Shown one piece after another: positions 1-10,660 of a stretch of 64,000 bases of DNA. The DNA comes from Tretioscincus oriximinensis (lineage: Eukaryota; Chordata; Lepidosauria; Squamata; Gymnophthalmidae). Within the stretch, counting starts at the first letter, position 1. Each line of letters opens with the position of its first letter. Made by a program: the position numbers and the translations under genes. The DNA is taken from NCBI GenBank assembly GCA_022410635.1, contig JAJVDF010000189.1, positions 1,539,600 to 1,603,599 of the forward strand. The letters run 5' to 3'. The notes beneath the pieces were generated by a model. The model worked only from the letters and a program-made list of their open reading frames with translations, did no database searches and was not told the origin of the DNA.

Positions 1-20
1 TTACTAATTTATCTTTTTAG

Positions 21-83
21 AGTGTTTTTATTGTGACCCATCCCGAACCTTTTCTGTACAGGCTGAGATAAAAATATAAATGA
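21..83 (+). mobile_element. L2-type LINE 3' tail, relic
   Basis: A degraded copy of the 3' end shared by the L2-clade elements of this window: a T-rich stretch, then a 'gccgccctgagaccttcggg'-like core (here heavily mutated), then 'ataaaaatataaatg'. Recognised by comparison with the better copy ending at 23722. Old and very short. Confidence 0.45.
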
Positions 84-2154
84 CTAAAGAATATGTTATA
101 AGTGGCACAAAGCTTTTTACAATAATTTCTGTTTTACACAGTTGTCATTATAATAAAATTGCATCCAGCTACTTTGTAGCGAAATCTCTAAAGGTTTCAA
201 TACAAAACACATGGCAAGGAAATGCCTTAATGACACATGGGCTGATACTTCCACCCCCACCCACCCCTTATTACCGTGCAGCTGAAGACAACAAAATGAA
301 AAACCTAAGTTTAAAATGGTCTGAAGCTGCTAGGGCAAGTTTACTTTTTAAAAATGCTGTGTTTTTCTGCTTAAATTCAGCAGGGTAAATACAATTTCCA
401 TGCTCTGCCTTGCTGAATGCAGAGCTGNAGCTCTCAGAAGCCATCACAGGTCTGTCCATAGGGCTTTGTCATGCTTAGAAGACCTGGGGGAAGGGGCATA
501 ATATTGAGCCTTCCTAATNCTACTATTGCTAGATCTGCACAATTATGTTGCTATAATAGTGTAAAGAAAACCCTTAGTTTCGTATATTTCCTATTTCTAT
601 GAATTGGAATAGCCACAACTTTTTAATGTCATAACAAAACCAAATGAGAAAATATAATGACCTAACTAAATAATAAAAGTTATGTCAGCTTTCAAGTTTT
701 TAAATTAAGGCTGAATAGATTTTAAAATGATATATTTTCCCAGTTATGTTTGGAGGATTGGGTAGAGCAGCAAGAGATGCAAAGCAAAAGTGATTCTAAA
801 TTTGCTGTATTCTGTCTCCATCAGAAGAAATAGCATTAATTCAGGTACCCAATTACTGTAATGTGGTTCAGAGCACCTGAATAGGTGTTTCAATCTCAAG
901 CCAGGACTAACATTTGTAATCCTTTAAATGCACTTAAGAAATTGATAGTACAGCCCCACAATCTGTTAGGGGCCTTGCTTCCTGGCTGATTGCAAAGTGT
1001 CCCACCATTAATTGGATCATAAGAATGTGATCCGCGTCCTGGTCCTCGGATTATGTAAGACTGACTTTGCTCTGACGCGATGAACCAGAAANTTCCTTTG
1101 CTGGTTATCTTGACCCTTAATGTAGATAAGTGGTATTTTTCATCAATCTTAACTTGCATTAAAAAAAGGAAAACGTCAATTCAATGTGGGGCATTTAACT
1201 TAATTCAACATCTTTTAATTTAATACCTTAGAAAAGTTAGTCTATCTCCGACCTGCCTTTACACTTCTGCTGATGGAATCTTCTGTAAAACACTGCTGAA
1301 AATACATTGTCTTGCTCTAATAAAATCAAATTCTGAAAGTAGCTGTTCTTTCAGTGTGTGTGTATGAGAGAGAGGAGACAAGAGCTCAAACTGTGCTATA
1401 ATTGTAATGAAGTTACTTTTCCTCTTGTGTACTTAATTCTCAAACAGTTTATATCTTTGTTTAAGGAAAAGGAATTCCACAATTAAGCCTTCCCTTGCCC
1501 CTTTTCCTGCTTTTTTTTCTTCCGTGATATCTATTACTNTCGTACTACATTGGAAACTTTTTTTCTTTTGATGATATTGACATGATCATTATGATTAACT
1601 GCAAATCAGAAGGTTACTCACTGTCATGAAATCAATGCTAGTTACTGAGGATATAATCTGAGCGAAGTAAGTCTATCAAATGGTGGCTGTGGTCATTTAA
1701 TAGAATGTTAGAGAATGAACAACATATTTGCATTCAAGAGAACAGATTGTGTTTCTTTAATGTAAAGGAGGGTAATGGTTTATGTTACCTGTGCAGGTTG
1801 TACCCAAGACAAATTAATAAGCAGTGAGGAAGAAAGGGGAAGCACAGAGAGAAAGAAAAGCCTAAGGCACTGAACACGATTTGCTCAGCTTTGTTTTATT
1901 TCCAACTCTGAGGCAACAGTAGGCTGAAAAGCAATGAATTTCTCAAAGTCATCCAGTGTTCTTGGTTTACTGATTACTGAATGAAAGGGACTCTTGGGTG
2001 TAGTCAAGTACACTAGTCAATAAGTTGTACTGACTTTAGAAATACTATTATCCGGCAAATTATATGCTGGTATTTTAATACTGGTTGCTCTATAACTAGC
2101 TCTATAGTCCATCTATCACCATTGATCCCCCAAGTCTATCTACCTATACCTTAA
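84..2154. other. Unique AT-rich sequence, no gene
   Basis: About 2 kb without a recognisable repeat or coding region. Short open frames here lack domains and have AT-rich composition typical of chance. The part at 955-1215 looks different and is listed separately. Confidence 0.6.
955..1215. other. Candidate conserved noncoding element
   Basis: This stretch is richer in CpG than its surroundings (for example in 'tgatccgcgtcctgg' and 'ctgacgcgatg'), is not repeated elsewhere in the window, and carries homeodomain-type 'attaatt' sites. Those traits are common in vertebrate enhancers. The judgement is by eye; only cross-species alignment can confirm it. Confidence 0.25.
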
Positions 2155-2356
2155 NGGCATGGTGGTGCAGAGGTACAGAACAATGGCTTTTCAACAGAGA
2201 GTTTGGATTTTGAAGGCCATGTGTCAGCCACGGAGAGGAGTGTGTGCCCTCTACTGGCCTTAGCTAAGCTGCTTGAAAGCAAACATTTGCAAGTAGATGA
2301 ACAGGTATCATCACAATATGATGGGGAAGATAGAATGTAAGCCTTTGAGTGAAAAA
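2155..2356 (+). mobile_element. tRNA-headed SINE, 5' and middle part
   Basis: It matches the family seen complete at 17468-17815 and 40682-41002: a tRNA-like head ('ggtggtgcagaggtacaga', then a box B-like part near 2205), a middle ending 'gaagatagaatgtaagcc', and 'gagtgaaaaa' where the 3' part should follow. The copy stops at a TA dinucleotide at 2357, where a Tc1-like element begins. The 3' pyrimidine tail at 3397-3430 may be the displaced remainder. Confidence 0.65.
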
Positions 2357-3385
2357 TACACTGCTCAAACAAATAAAGGGAACACTCAAATAACACATCC
2401 TTGATCTGAAATGAATGAAATATTCTCATTGAATACTTTGTTCTGTACAAAGTTGAATGTGGTGATAACAAAAGCACACTAAAAACATCAATGGAAATCA
2501 AATTAATTAACCAATGGAGGCCTGGATTTGGAGTCACACTCAAAAGTAAAGTGGAAAAACACACTACAGGCTGATCCAATCTTGATGTAATGTCCTTCAA
2601 CAAGTCAAAATGAGGCTCCACGTGCCTGTATGACCTCCCTACAACACCTGGCCATGCTGCTGATGAGATTGCGGATGGTCTCCTGGACTAAAGCATCTGC
2701 CAATTCCTGGACTGTCTGTAATGCAACGTGACTTTGGTGGGTGGAGCTAGACATGATGTCCCAGATGTGATCTATCGGATTCAGGTCTGGGGAACGGGCA
2801 GGTCAGTCCATAGCCTTCATCTTGCAGGAACTGCTGACACACTCCAGCCACATGAAGTCTGGCATTGTCCTGCATTAGGAGGAACCCAGGACCAATCGCA
2901 CCAGCATATAGTCTCACAAGGGTCTGAGGATCTCATCTCAGTACCTAATAGCAGTCAGGCTACCTCTAGCGAGCACATGGAGGGCTGACCCATTGCCAAA
3001 CCGGTCATGCTGAAGGATGTTGCAGGCAGCAGATTGCTCTCCTTGGCGTCTCCAGAAACTGTCACATCTGTCACATGTGCTCAATGTAAACCTGCTTTCA
3101 TCTGTGAAGAACACAGGGCGCCAGTGGCAAAGTTGCCAATCCTGGGGTTCTGTAGCAAATGCCAAGTGTCCTGCACAGTGTTGGGCTGTGAGCACAACCC
3201 TCATCTGTGGACGTCGGGCCCTCATACCATCCTCACGGAGTCAGTTTCTAACTGTTTGTGTAGACACATGCACATTTGTGGCTTGCTGGAAGTCATTTTA
3301 CAGAGCTCTGGCAGTGCTCCTCCTGTTTCTCCTTGCACAAAGATGGAGGTACCAAGGAGGAACAGGAATAGCACAAATAGTTAGT
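2357..3385 (-). mobile_element. Tc1-like DNA transposon, dead copy
   Basis: Tc1/mariner transposases cut and paste DNA at TA sites using a DDE triad. One terminal inverted repeat is clear: 'cactgctcaaac' beginning at 2359, directly after TA. On the minus strand, 2938-3225 reads as transposase core with FTDESRF (first catalytic Asp, about residue 42 of that frame), then 'STCDR', 'WRR', and LHVLARGSL. The GGI-type segment normally before LHVLARG is deleted. The second Asp (QDNAR) lies near 2861-2873 in another frame, and PDLNPIDHIWD near 2765-2790 has Asp where the family has Glu. Multiple frameshifts, and the N-terminal DNA-binding end is truncated near 3360-3385. The opposite inverted repeat was not found. 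Non-functional. Confidence 0.85.
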
Positions 3386-3396
3386 AACCGACTCTG

Positions 3397-3398
3397 AC

Positions 3399-3430
<32 letters not shown>

Positions 3431-3462
3431 CACCACCACCACCACCACCACCACCACCACTA
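3397..3462. repeat. Pyrimidine tract plus (ACC)n microsatellite
   Basis: A CTTCCTCC-type tract runs to about 3431 and continues into about ten ACC units (3431-3461). The first half may be the tail of the split SINE at 2155; the inverted SINE at 3505 starts just beyond. Confidence 0.75.
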
Positions 3463-3504
3463 GAGGAGCTAGGTAGCATTAAAAATGTGACCCTATGTAT
3501 TGCG

Positions 3505-3740
3505 ATATAGGCAAAGAAGGAGGAGAATCTAGTTTTCATACCCCACTTTTCTCTTCCGAAGGGACTCAGAGCAGCTTACAANGTTAATTTTCACCCAAAG
3601 GCTTACATCTATTCTATCTTCCCCATCAAATTAGAGGTGGTACTCATTAATCGATTTAAAATATAGGAGTGCAAATCTACTTTCTTTTGAACAGCTAAGT
3701 TGGCTGAAGCTGAGGCCAGTAAAGGGTGCTCACTCCTCTC
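3505..3740 (-). mobile_element. tRNA-headed SINE, minus orientation, 5' truncated
   Basis: Reverse complement of the family at 17468: purine-rich tail at the left ('aagaaggaggagaa'), then 'ccccacttttctc', 'cagcttacaa', 'aggcttacat', and the middle part ending near the 'ctccatgactta' segment. The tRNA-like head is missing on the right. Together with 2155-2356 it forms an inverted pair flanking the Tc1-like element. Confidence 0.7.
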
Positions 3741-5164
3741 CATGACTTACTGTCTCCTCACTAAATACTGAATAAAAAGTGTTGATAATAGTAAGATAAT
3801 GCAGTGGAAGCTAAGCAATCATTTTCTTTAAAGAATGTTCTCCGAGAGCTACATTCACCCCTTTCCTACATGACATGCATATGGCCTTCATCCAAAAAGG
3901 GTGATTCAGAATGACAGTTGATCTGGCATCCATAGAAAGAGCAATTTGCAGCTTTGTGAAAGTGTCAGAAAAGTTGCAAACTTTATCTTCCTCTGCTCAT
4001 CATAGCTGTTTCAACNTTTCACCCTTTCTCATTGGTATATTTTCAAAATAAATTTATTTAGAGAGACATTAGTATTATAAAATTTTCTTGATTCAACTGC
4101 TGGGGGGGGGGAGGGGAGGGCACACCAGCCAATAATTCACAGGCTTGGTGGTGGTGGGTAATCCATTGTATGTTGCTGCTGGTGTTCTTTTGTGGCTCAG
4201 AGTTTTTAAGCCCAAATGATGGATCTCTATGAGAATTTTTCCACTGGATAAGACAATCTCTTTAATTGGAGTCTTGGGTGACACTGAAGCACTGTCATGT
4301 CCCCAGGTGCCTGGACAGGCTTCTGGGCTTTGCTTTAAGGATATCAAAGATTTGGAAAATAAAGCTGAGCCTATAGTGAGACAGATATATTGCATCCCAT
4401 GCTTTGAAGACAAATGGAATCTCATCCATCGTGCATTTGCCAGTGTCCTGTGCTATGTTTCCGAACGCTTCTGGTTAGGATATCAGTTTGCCCTTCCTTC
4501 TTAATGGGGTCCCTTGGTGGTGAATGCCATCCAAGCTCAGGATGGATGAGATGCCCTAAGGACCTACATCAGGCTTACCTTTTAAGTAGACCCTTGCTGA
4601 ACTATGAACTGCAGTTTTCTTGAACTGAGGCACACAAAAGTGAAAGAAGGAAAGAAACAATAAGGNACACTGGAGCACGTATCATTCACAACAATATTCA
4701 GTCTCCTTGTGCAAGGCTCATTTTCCTTTGTTATGTTTGCAAGTGGAACAAGGAGAGAGAAAAAATGGTTGTTTTGCCATTTCTGGAAATTGTCAAGAGA
4801 CTAACCTGCAGCTGATTCAACAGAATACTTATCAGGGCCAGTCTGCTTCCATGTTTTCAGAAAGTGTTTCCTAAATATAGAAATAGGTAAGAGTGGGGTA
4901 TACTGTCTACTTTGATGAGCCTAAAGTTCAGCATGTGATACATGTTAACAATATGCAAATAGATTTTTTAAAAAACACAAACAAGTGGAATATAAAGAAG
5001 GAAAAATATAAACAAATCTGTGAAACATTCTATAGTGAACAATGGCATAGTCTCCCTGTTGAAGTGTGTTACGTTTCTTGCAGATCTTTAGAACAATGTT
5101 AAAAACTCCCCAATTTATCCTATACTTTGGCTGAAGATATACAGTAGCTTCTCCTTCCCACTTT
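3741..5164. other. Unique AT-rich sequence, no gene
   Basis: No repeat family or gene recognised apart from the G-rich run at 4102-4120. Open frames at 4093-4425 and 4229-4504 overlap on opposite strands and show no domain; I treat them as chance. Confidence 0.55.
4102..4120 (+). other. G-quadruplex-capable G-run
   Basis: Ten consecutive G, then GGGG and GGG separated by single A. This satisfies the simple four-run G-quadruplex pattern because the long run can be divided. Confidence 0.5.
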
Positions 5165-5272
5165 AGGACACTGATGTTTTTAATATGCTTATTTCTGTAC
5201 TGTGAGACCTTCAGGTATAGAGGTGGGATAAAATTATAAATAAAACAAATATAAATAAATAACAAACAATAG
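5165..5272 (+). mobile_element. L2-type LINE 3' tail
   Basis: Contains 'ctgtgagaccttcaggtata' followed by 'ggtgggataaaattataaat' and A/T-rich repeats, the same order as at 23640-23720. 5'-truncated to the 3' UTR. Confidence 0.7.
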
Positions 5273-5347
5273 CAAACACAAACACTCATGTTTTATGTGA
5301 AATATAATGAGTGTATTAAAAATGTTCCGTCTAGATTGCATTAGTCT

Positions 5348-5536
5348 TGGGGGAGTGGGGTAGAAACCCGGTTTTGGAGTGCCTCANGGCTTTTTCTGAG
5401 AATTTTCTTTAAAAAAAGATTTTTTTTCAATTTTTTTTATTTTTTTATTTTTTCCCCCCTCAGGAAAAACCAGGAGGCACTGCAAAACTGATTTTTCACC
5501 CCCCCCCCCCAAAAAAGGGGTCATCTGGTCAGCCTA
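5348..5536. mobile_element. Palindromic hAT-like MITE, left end lost
   Basis: Same family as 7793-7987. The right terminal repeat 'ggtcatctggtcagccta' is intact and ends at 5536. Arms around an A/T-rich loop pair 'ggttttggagtgcctc' with 'gaggcactgcaaaact'. The outer left terminal repeat is missing. No coding capacity. Confidence 0.75.
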
Positions 5537-7784
5537 GTTATTATTATACTATGTATGCTGATGGTGAATTATCTGCATATATTGGTTAACCTGTTCCAAC
5601 CTGACACCCACAGGTTTGGACGGCAACTTTCTTCAGCCCAAGCCAGATTAATTTATAACNTTATCTATTTTTAGATCTAAGGCACTTAGTAAATTTTGAT
5701 TTAAGATTTGAGAATGATTATTAGGACTCTTTCTCTAGTCCNCCTTCCTGACAGTTTAGAATATAGGATCAGTCAAGACTACATCCAGATGCTTTCCNAT
5801 TCTAGTTATAAGCCCAGAAATGAGGTTTTTGTTCCTTCCCTCCACTCCCTTGGGTGTCAGCTTCCTTGCATCAGTGGCAGCCTTTGGTAACTTAGCCCAG
5901 GCAGCAGCTGTCTCCAGATCTTACCAGCCACCTGGTGACTCACTCTGGGCTATGGCATTTCTAGCAGCTTGCACTGGGCTGCAATGCTTCCCATGGATCA
6001 CATAAGGTTGCAGTGGCCCCCAGCAGTCTAGCCCAACAGCAGGTACCACTAGGTCTTAATGTGGTCCCTTGTGGCTTGGACCAGGCTGCATCAAGTGACC
6101 GATGGCTTGCAACCAGGCTCCTGCAGCTCAGGCCAGGCAGCAGCTGCCTCCGGTAGCACAGCTCATGCTGCCCTTGCCCCCCCCCCTCCCCCCTGCCCCA
6201 ATGGCTCGGGCTGGGCCATGCCAGCCTTCGTTCCTTAATTGATTTCCTGAAGGTACAGCTAGATTCACTTATTTATTCTATATATTTGTGTATGCTAGAA
6301 TAAAGCAGTCTAGGGGTTTTATTTGCATTTACTAACTAACTAACTAACAGACTCCATCTATAGCTCACTTAGAATTGTCCAATGTATTGCTGGAAAAATC
6401 CAACTATAAGGTTGCTCCTGAGGCAGATGATCTGCATGTTTTCGAGATACTGCACAGTGAGGGAGCGCAGACTGCAATACTTCAGTTACAGAGTTATTTG
6501 TGGTTTCCAACTTCCTGAAAAATCACAAACTACTCCAAATTATGGTTTGGACATTCCATGGTCATCCAAGTGAACCATTCCTATTTGTAGCTCTGCTGGA
6601 ACTCAGCAGTGTCTCAGCATGAAAAATGTGAATGTCCTACTTTGCCCTGCTTTTGCCTGGCCTTGAACTGTCTACTAGATAATTACAATCCAGTAAGTGC
6701 AAACCTCACCAAAGTGACCTGAAATGGTTGCCCATTTGGTACAATGGGCGATCTCTCGTATAGAGGCTGTGGTAATGGTAGACTAGCATAACTGGCATTT
6801 TTGTCCAGCCAGGTAAAGGTGAGTGAAATTTTATTTAAATAAATTTTAACACCTTATCTTTTTGTCCTTTTTTGTTTGTGATCCATCGTGGGACAGTATT
6901 AGCAAAATTACTAAACAACAAACAAACAGATAAATCTCTCTATAGTCTAGTAATTCCTGAATGTTTTATTATTATATGTATTATTATTAGCTGACACCAA
7001 ACTCAAACTAGAATAGCTATTCAAATCTGAATAGTCTTGTTCCAGTCCTAGGAAGGATCCACCTTGCTCTACGTCAAACCTTAATAGTCTGATCCAGATA
7101 CAAGTCTGTTGAATCCAGTATTAATGTTTTTGTTTTTTAAAAATAATACATGCCTTGCCACTTTCTTAAAATATTTATCAACAGGGAATACTGACACAAT
7201 ATCTGAAACTTCAGTATGAATAGGTGTCTTTAACGAGTACAAAAACTCCCGGGTCTATCAACATTGAAATTTTGCAGAATTTTAGTTTTAGTTGGATGTC
7301 AGTTATTTTTTTTTCTTTTTCTTAGAAGCAAGATCACCCTTAGTTGGGGTCAGCTATTGGTATAGCTAAGCAGGCACTTTTGCAATAGCTGAGAGTTTGT
7401 ATACCTCAGCATTCCTGCTCATAGATGCAGGTGAGTATCATGAGTGCACTACTCCAGAGCAATGAAAATGTCCCTGAGTGCAGTTTCTAAGCAATTTTTT
7501 GTGGGAAGAATAAAGCTAAGGATTAAGTAAGTCTGTTTTGTATATTTTTATCTGTTTCATTTATANATTTTAACATCATTTCACCCCTGTCAAATCAATG
7601 AACAATGAAAAGGTTCAGTATACTGAAAGGATTTCTCATGTGAATGCACATATATTTTATCGTAAGTTATAGGTTTACCATAAAAAAACAAGACTAGAGA
7701 GGTAATGATAGCTTTAATAGATGTGTGGGGAAAAGATTCAGCAACAGATATTGCAAGGTTTCCTGCCTGTTTTTTAAATGGTAA
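5537..7784. other. Mostly unique sequence
   Basis: Contains the GC-rich block listed at 5820-6235 and a short (ACTA)n run near 6330-6350. The rest is AT-rich and shows no recognisable gene or repeat. Confidence 0.5.
5820..6235. repeat. GC-rich degenerate repeat block
   Basis: An abrupt GC-rich island in AT-rich DNA. Phrases recur with variation: 'ccaggcagcagctg' appears near 5896 and 6133, with many short 'ggctt/ggctc', 'accaggctgca' and 'gggctgg' variants between them. It ends in a C-run (about 6177-6193). This looks like an old minisatellite or satellite fragment. It has short open frames but no domain. Confidence 0.45.
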
Positions 7785-7792
7785 CCCTAGAT

Positions 7793-7987
7793 TAGGCTGA
7801 CCAGATGACCCCTTTTGTGGGGGTTTGAAAACCCATTTTTGGGGTGCCTCAGTTTTTTCTGAGGAAACGTTTTTCAAAAAAAGATTTTTTTCAGTTTTTT
7901 TTCAATTTTTTCCCCTCAGAAAAAACCGGGAGGCACCCCAAAACAGGTTTTGAACCCCTCCCCCAAAGGGGTCATCTGGTCAGCCTA
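7793..7987. mobile_element. Palindromic hAT-like MITE with 8 bp target duplication
   Basis: A 195 bp foldback element. Terminal inverted repeats are TAGGCTGACCAGATGACC and its exact complement. They are flanked on both sides by 'ccctagat' (7785-7792 and 7988-7995), an 8 bp target-site duplication as made by hAT transposases. Inside, 'ggggtgcctc' pairs with 'gaggcacccc' around a T-rich centre. No ORF of its own, so it moved using an enzyme supplied elsewhere. Confidence 0.88.
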
Positions 7988-7995
7988 CCCTAGAT

Positions 7996-9534
7996 GTGAT
8001 AACACTTTTACCCTCATTTAATACTTTCTAAAGCTCTTTTAAAAACTTTATCCAATCCAAATCTGTTGCCCCAATTAAAAACCTTTATTTTAAATGGCTA
8101 TCAAAGGCTCACTGACCTTGCAACCTTGTTTTGTAAAACATTAGGGCACCCACAGTTATTAAAGAAAATTGTTTTCAGCATTTTACTGTTATTAATTTTC
8201 CAAGAGAAACTCACTTGCTCTTTGATTATCTCAAAGGTTATAATTCTCATTGATGGAAAATATGACTGGGGTTCCTAGTCCATCTTTTGTCTGACTGTGG
8301 TTTTCCAGAATACAGTTCTTTTGCACTTCTTCTTAACCACATCTACTATTTTATGCTTTTTAAGATTCTGTGGAAAAGCATCACAGTCATTNTTCTATCT
8401 TGCCTAACACAGATCAGGTTGCATTCATTAAACCTTATTCTGGGATCCATCGGCATATCAATGTAGTTTATGGCAGATCCTACTGCACTGACATGCAGTT
8501 TATGAGTCCTAATTATAAGANATGTCCCAGAATGTAGCTTTGTTCTTTTTAAGTCTAAGGCTACCTCCAGAGAATAAGCAGCAATGCATGATTTGAATAT
8601 GATCCTATGGTTGTCAGTTGTCACATCCACCAAGCACAAGGCANAATCTCATACTTACCTTGGCTTACATTTAGCTACAAAGAGCTACAAGAAGTTACCC
8701 ATGCTCCCGCTTTCTTTTGATTTTTACATGCACCTGGCTGCCTTCCAGTAATTTCAATTGAACTGGTTGCAAAAGCTGCCTACAGACATCAAATCATCAT
8801 TGTTACAGGAAATTATGTGTCAATGCTGGATTTCCTGCAGTGATATATCATGTTTTGGCTGCTTAAACGAGAACAGTATTGGGAATACCAGAGAATTTTG
8901 GCATTCCCAATTTAATCTCCGAAAAAATCACACATTTTACTACCGGCATGAGTCTGAAGGCAGTCTAAATGTAGTCAAGAAATGATACTATAGATTCTTT
9001 AAGGTTATTGTGTACGAGTGGATTATTTTTCAAAGTTGCTTTTTTTTGCTTTTATGTACATATGTCTCTGGCATTCAGACTGATCTCAGTTATCCATTGC
9101 CTCTCGTTATGGAGTGATAGCCTTTCTATTTTACTGTAGTCTTGCCATGTCTGATTCAACTGGACTCAAAGACTTTGCATTAGCCAAAATGTTTACATGC
9201 TGGGCTTATTTTGCTGAAGCTACTCGCTGTATAGCCCATTCAATGTCACACTTGATGCTAAAAAAGATGATTGCTTGGAATGGATAAGAAACTCCTGGCG
9301 GCTACCAGGAAGATTTATTCATGCCAGGGCCCTTGAAGCAATTTATTAGGAAAATGGGGAATGTTTATTTCTTTTCCTTGTTGCCTAGCTGTTGACCCTA
9401 CTGTTCAGATTTCCGCCAAGAGATTACAGTTTGCTAAAATGGGTCCTTCCTGTGATTTCAGCAAAAAAATAAGAATAAAATAAAAATGTGGATGTGAATT
9501 TGTGTACATTGGGGGAGATTTATGTCTATGTTTT
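7996..9534. other. Unique sequence, no gene
   Basis: No element recognised. Short frames on both strands near 8346-8640 and 8758-8985 contain ambiguous bases and no domain. Confidence 0.5.
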
Positions 9535-9690
9535 TAAACATTTTAAATTTTGTTTTTATATAACTTATGTTTTATTGCATTTGATTTTATATAATTATCC
9601 TGTATGGTTTGTATTGTGAGCCACCCAGAGTCCATTTGTAGGGTGGGTGAGGTATAACTGAAAGAGTAAAATAAAGTTCTATAGTTTGCA
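9535..9690 (+). mobile_element. L2-type LINE 3' tail
   Basis: T-rich UTR, then 'gtgagccacccagagtcc' and 'agggtgggtgaggtataa', then A-rich end. This is a variant of the shared L2 3' core. Confidence 0.6.
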
Positions 9691-9727
9691 GTTAAGCTCA
9701 GGTAGTTTAATCGGTTTATACTTTACT

Positions 9728-9785
9728 GTTTATGCCATATGTTGGTGCATATGTTTATGACATATGTTTATGCCATATGTCACCT
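9728..9785. repeat. Short tandem CATATG repeats
   Basis: 'catatgtttatg' and variants repeat four times over about 55 bp, giving a cluster of CATATG motifs. Confidence 0.6.
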
Positions 9786-10384
9786 GAAATATCCTGGTAG
9801 GATACAGCAATTAAAAACAGGATTGAGATTCAGGTAAAAATCAGAAGTTGGGATGGGGAAATAGACTGGCTCTTCAATGAAATACTTGGATAAAGTATAT
9901 CTTCTGGCCTAAAAAATATTGAATATATTACAATATATAGAACTATATAAAATAGAATACTATATTTCTGAAGGCATGCCACAACTATATGGTCTAATGG
10001 ATAAAGTTTATAAATTAAACTTTTCTAGAAATGCAATTTCTTCTGAACTTTTCTGCAGATCCTGAAATGTGTCCTGATTTTCCAGATGAAAAAGTTTGCT
10101 TGGTTAAAGTTAGGTGTTTCTTTTAAAGGTTACTATAGTTACAAATGATTGACATTTTGCTGGAATATAGGACTGGCAGCCTGATTCCAGAAGAATCAGC
10201 CATTCCCAAAAGTGTCAAATCAGCATTTCAGATTACAACTGACTAGAGCTGCAACTTCTGCTATTCGGCAAACTGTCAATCACTGAGATACAGTTGTACT
10301 TTAAGAAAGGAGGTGAATAAAATGGCAAACTTTTTTATGTTCGCAAGTATCCACTTTTTAAGCTATATATATATACATGTATGT

Positions 10385-10660
10385 ATATATTTTATTTATT
10401 TATTTATTTTGTACATATATCCTGCCCTATACCCGAAGATCTCAGGGTGGCCAACCATAAAGGGGTGCACATAGCTTTTGTTGCTTTCTCCACAACAGAC
10501 ACCCTGTGAAGTAGGTGGACTGAGAGAGTTCTAAAGAACTGTGACTGGCTCAAGGTCACCCAGTTAGTTTTCATGGAGGAGTTGGGAATTGAGTTGGAGG
10601 ACTACCAGATAAGAGTCCAACACTCTATCCACTACACCAAACTGGCTCTTACTATACTTA
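10385..10660 (-). mobile_element. CORE-SINE (MIR-like) with L2-type tail
   Basis: Read on the minus strand: a tRNA-like head ('gagccagtttggtgtagtgg', then an anticodon-arm-like 'ttggactcttatctgg'), a CORE segment ('ctgggtgaccttgagccag', 'tcacagttctttagaact'), then 'tgttgtggagaaagcaacaa', and finally 'ccctgagatcttcgggtata' plus AAAT repeats. That 3' end matches the L2 LINEs of this window, implying mobilisation by L2 reverse transcriptase. It is the most complete copy here. Confidence 0.88.

Noticed and set aside
3007..3397. Two overlapping plus-strand frames of 125 and 126 codons
   Set aside because: They are antisense shadows of the Tc1-like transposase on the minus strand.
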